A stretch of 19,048 bases of DNA from Paramacrobiotus metropolitanus (taxonomy: Eukaryota > Tardigrada > Eutardigrada > Parachela > Macrobiotidae), in contig NW_026570685.1 in the NCBI RefSeq assembly GCF_019649055.1, positions 1 through 19,048 on the forward strand. The letters are read 5' to 3'. This document shows, one piece after another, positions 18,246-19,048 of the stretch. The notes beneath the pieces are model-generated. The model did not search any database. It was not told the origin of the DNA and was given only the letters and a program-made list of their open reading frames with translations. The number at the start of each line of letters is the position of its first letter. Positions within the stretch are counted from its first letter, which is position 1. The position numbers and the translations under genes are program-made.

Positions 18246-19034
18246 ATGGAAACTAGAGTCCGTAAATCGTCATTTGACGAAGCAACGAACGTTAACGAAA
18301 CGAATCGTCAAGCCCCGCGCATGTTTTACGGACTTCTGAGCACCGCTTCGTTAAGTTTCGTTATAAGAAAATGTATTCTCGCTTCGCGAAGTTATATTGA
18401 AATTTTGGAGTCGCTTTCTCTTCGTCAAAAGATACCGATGTGGAATTTAGAAAATAAAATAATTATTTTCCAATTGTGCCAGCCGCACTCGTGCGTGCGT
18501 CTCTTGCGCCTGGACAAATAATTCAGTGTTTTGGGCGCCTGAACAGGGTCTCCTTCATAAGCGCACTGGAAGCTGCAACCTATTGTACACAGTGAATCTG
18601 ACGCTTTGCGAAACTCCCAGTTCTAGACACTGCACTAGTGTTTCGCAAGCACATGTTGTTTATAGCTACAGCACTGCAAATCATAACGGCACTAGTGAAC
18701 TGCAAAAGTGCAAGCTGCAATTTTCATAGAAGCTTGATGATCTGATCTACTATTTTTTGATGTGGAACGACATAGAAAATTCAGATAAATAAAATTAATC
18801 CAGGAACGCTTACTACTGTGATTTGTATTTTGCGATTTCGTTGCGTTCAGTTTTTTTTACGGAAAAATATCGAAAGTTATCGTTAAGTTGCGCTCAAATA
18901 TTTTATAAATTCGTCAGGGTTCGTTATTTTATGGGACAGGAAGCGTGCAGTTAAGTTTCGTTACGTTTGCTCAGTACGACAAAATTTTCGTTTCGCTGCC
19001 AAAATTGTGACGATTTACGGACTCTAATGGAAAC
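18246..19034. mobile_element. Non-autonomous hAT element with 8-bp target duplication
   Basis: The terminal inverted repeats TAGAGTCCGTAAATCGTCA (18254-18272) and its exact complement (19008-19026) bound a 773-bp element. The flanks ATGGAAAC (18246-18253) and ATGGAAAC (19027-19034) are identical 8-bp target duplications. A TAGNG-type start and an 8-bp duplication with T at position 2 and A at position 7 match the hAT superfamily. Subterminal motifs recur: TTAAGTTTCGTTA at 18351-18363 and 18951-18963, an inverted GTTAACGAAACG at 18291-18302, CGTTAAGTTG at 18881-18890, and a TIR-like TTTTACGGACT at 18324-18334. These are plausible transposase-binding sites. Open frames inside (18240-18521 and 18526-18729) are not transposase-like. 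Confidence 0.9.
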
Positions 19035-19048
19035 CACTTTTATATAAT

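Noticed and set aside
1-19048. tRNA, rRNA or other structured RNA genes
   Set aside because: I looked for tRNA B-box-like words (GGTTCGANNCC) and rRNA-like conserved words and found none; a covariance-model search was not possible.

Overview
The window looks like nuclear DNA of a eukaryote, most likely an invertebrate animal. It is AT-rich and no reading frame exceeds about 125 codons. There are no operon-like gene runs, no tRNA or rRNA gene that I can recognise, and no intact gene that I can support. What can be read is a graveyard of DNA transposons and small repeats, with a few broken coding-like stretches. I cannot name the species.

Layout. Positions 1-4200 are mostly featureless, with small direct repeats, one foldback (3048-3117) and a perfect 26-bp palindrome (3345-3370). 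Positions 4203-5264 are a TTAA-bounded element of about 1.05 kb with a smaller inverted-repeat element nested in it. Positions 5305-7500 are almost empty. Positions 7517-9507 are an unusual block: two clusters of GC-rich palindromes (half-site CTACGCGCGAGAG) lie on either side of a decayed minus-strand coding region, part of which resembles a Ulp1/C48-type cysteine protease. Positions 10926-11837 hold two weak small reading frames and a 259-bp foldback element.

Positions 12523-14782 hold three inverted-repeat elements: a 160-bp TA-flanked MITE, a 121-bp TTAA-flanked MITE whose ends resemble the 4.2-kb element, and a ~790-bp element with ~135-bp terminal inverted repeats. Positions 15115-15679 carry minus-strand coding-like fragments. 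Positions 16230 to roughly 17780 hold two Helitron-like elements in head-to-tail tandem. The first is complete (885 bp, 44-45 bp minisatellite core, 3' hairpin) and the second is degraded. The window closes with a well-defined 773-bp non-autonomous hAT element (18254-19026) with 19-bp perfect ends and an 8-bp target duplication.

No set of genes working together is visible. The clearest observations are the hAT element, the Helitron tandem junction, the two TTAA elements with related termini, and the palindrome clusters beside the protease-like pseudogene. All family assignments come from reading termini and motifs by eye; none was tested by database search.
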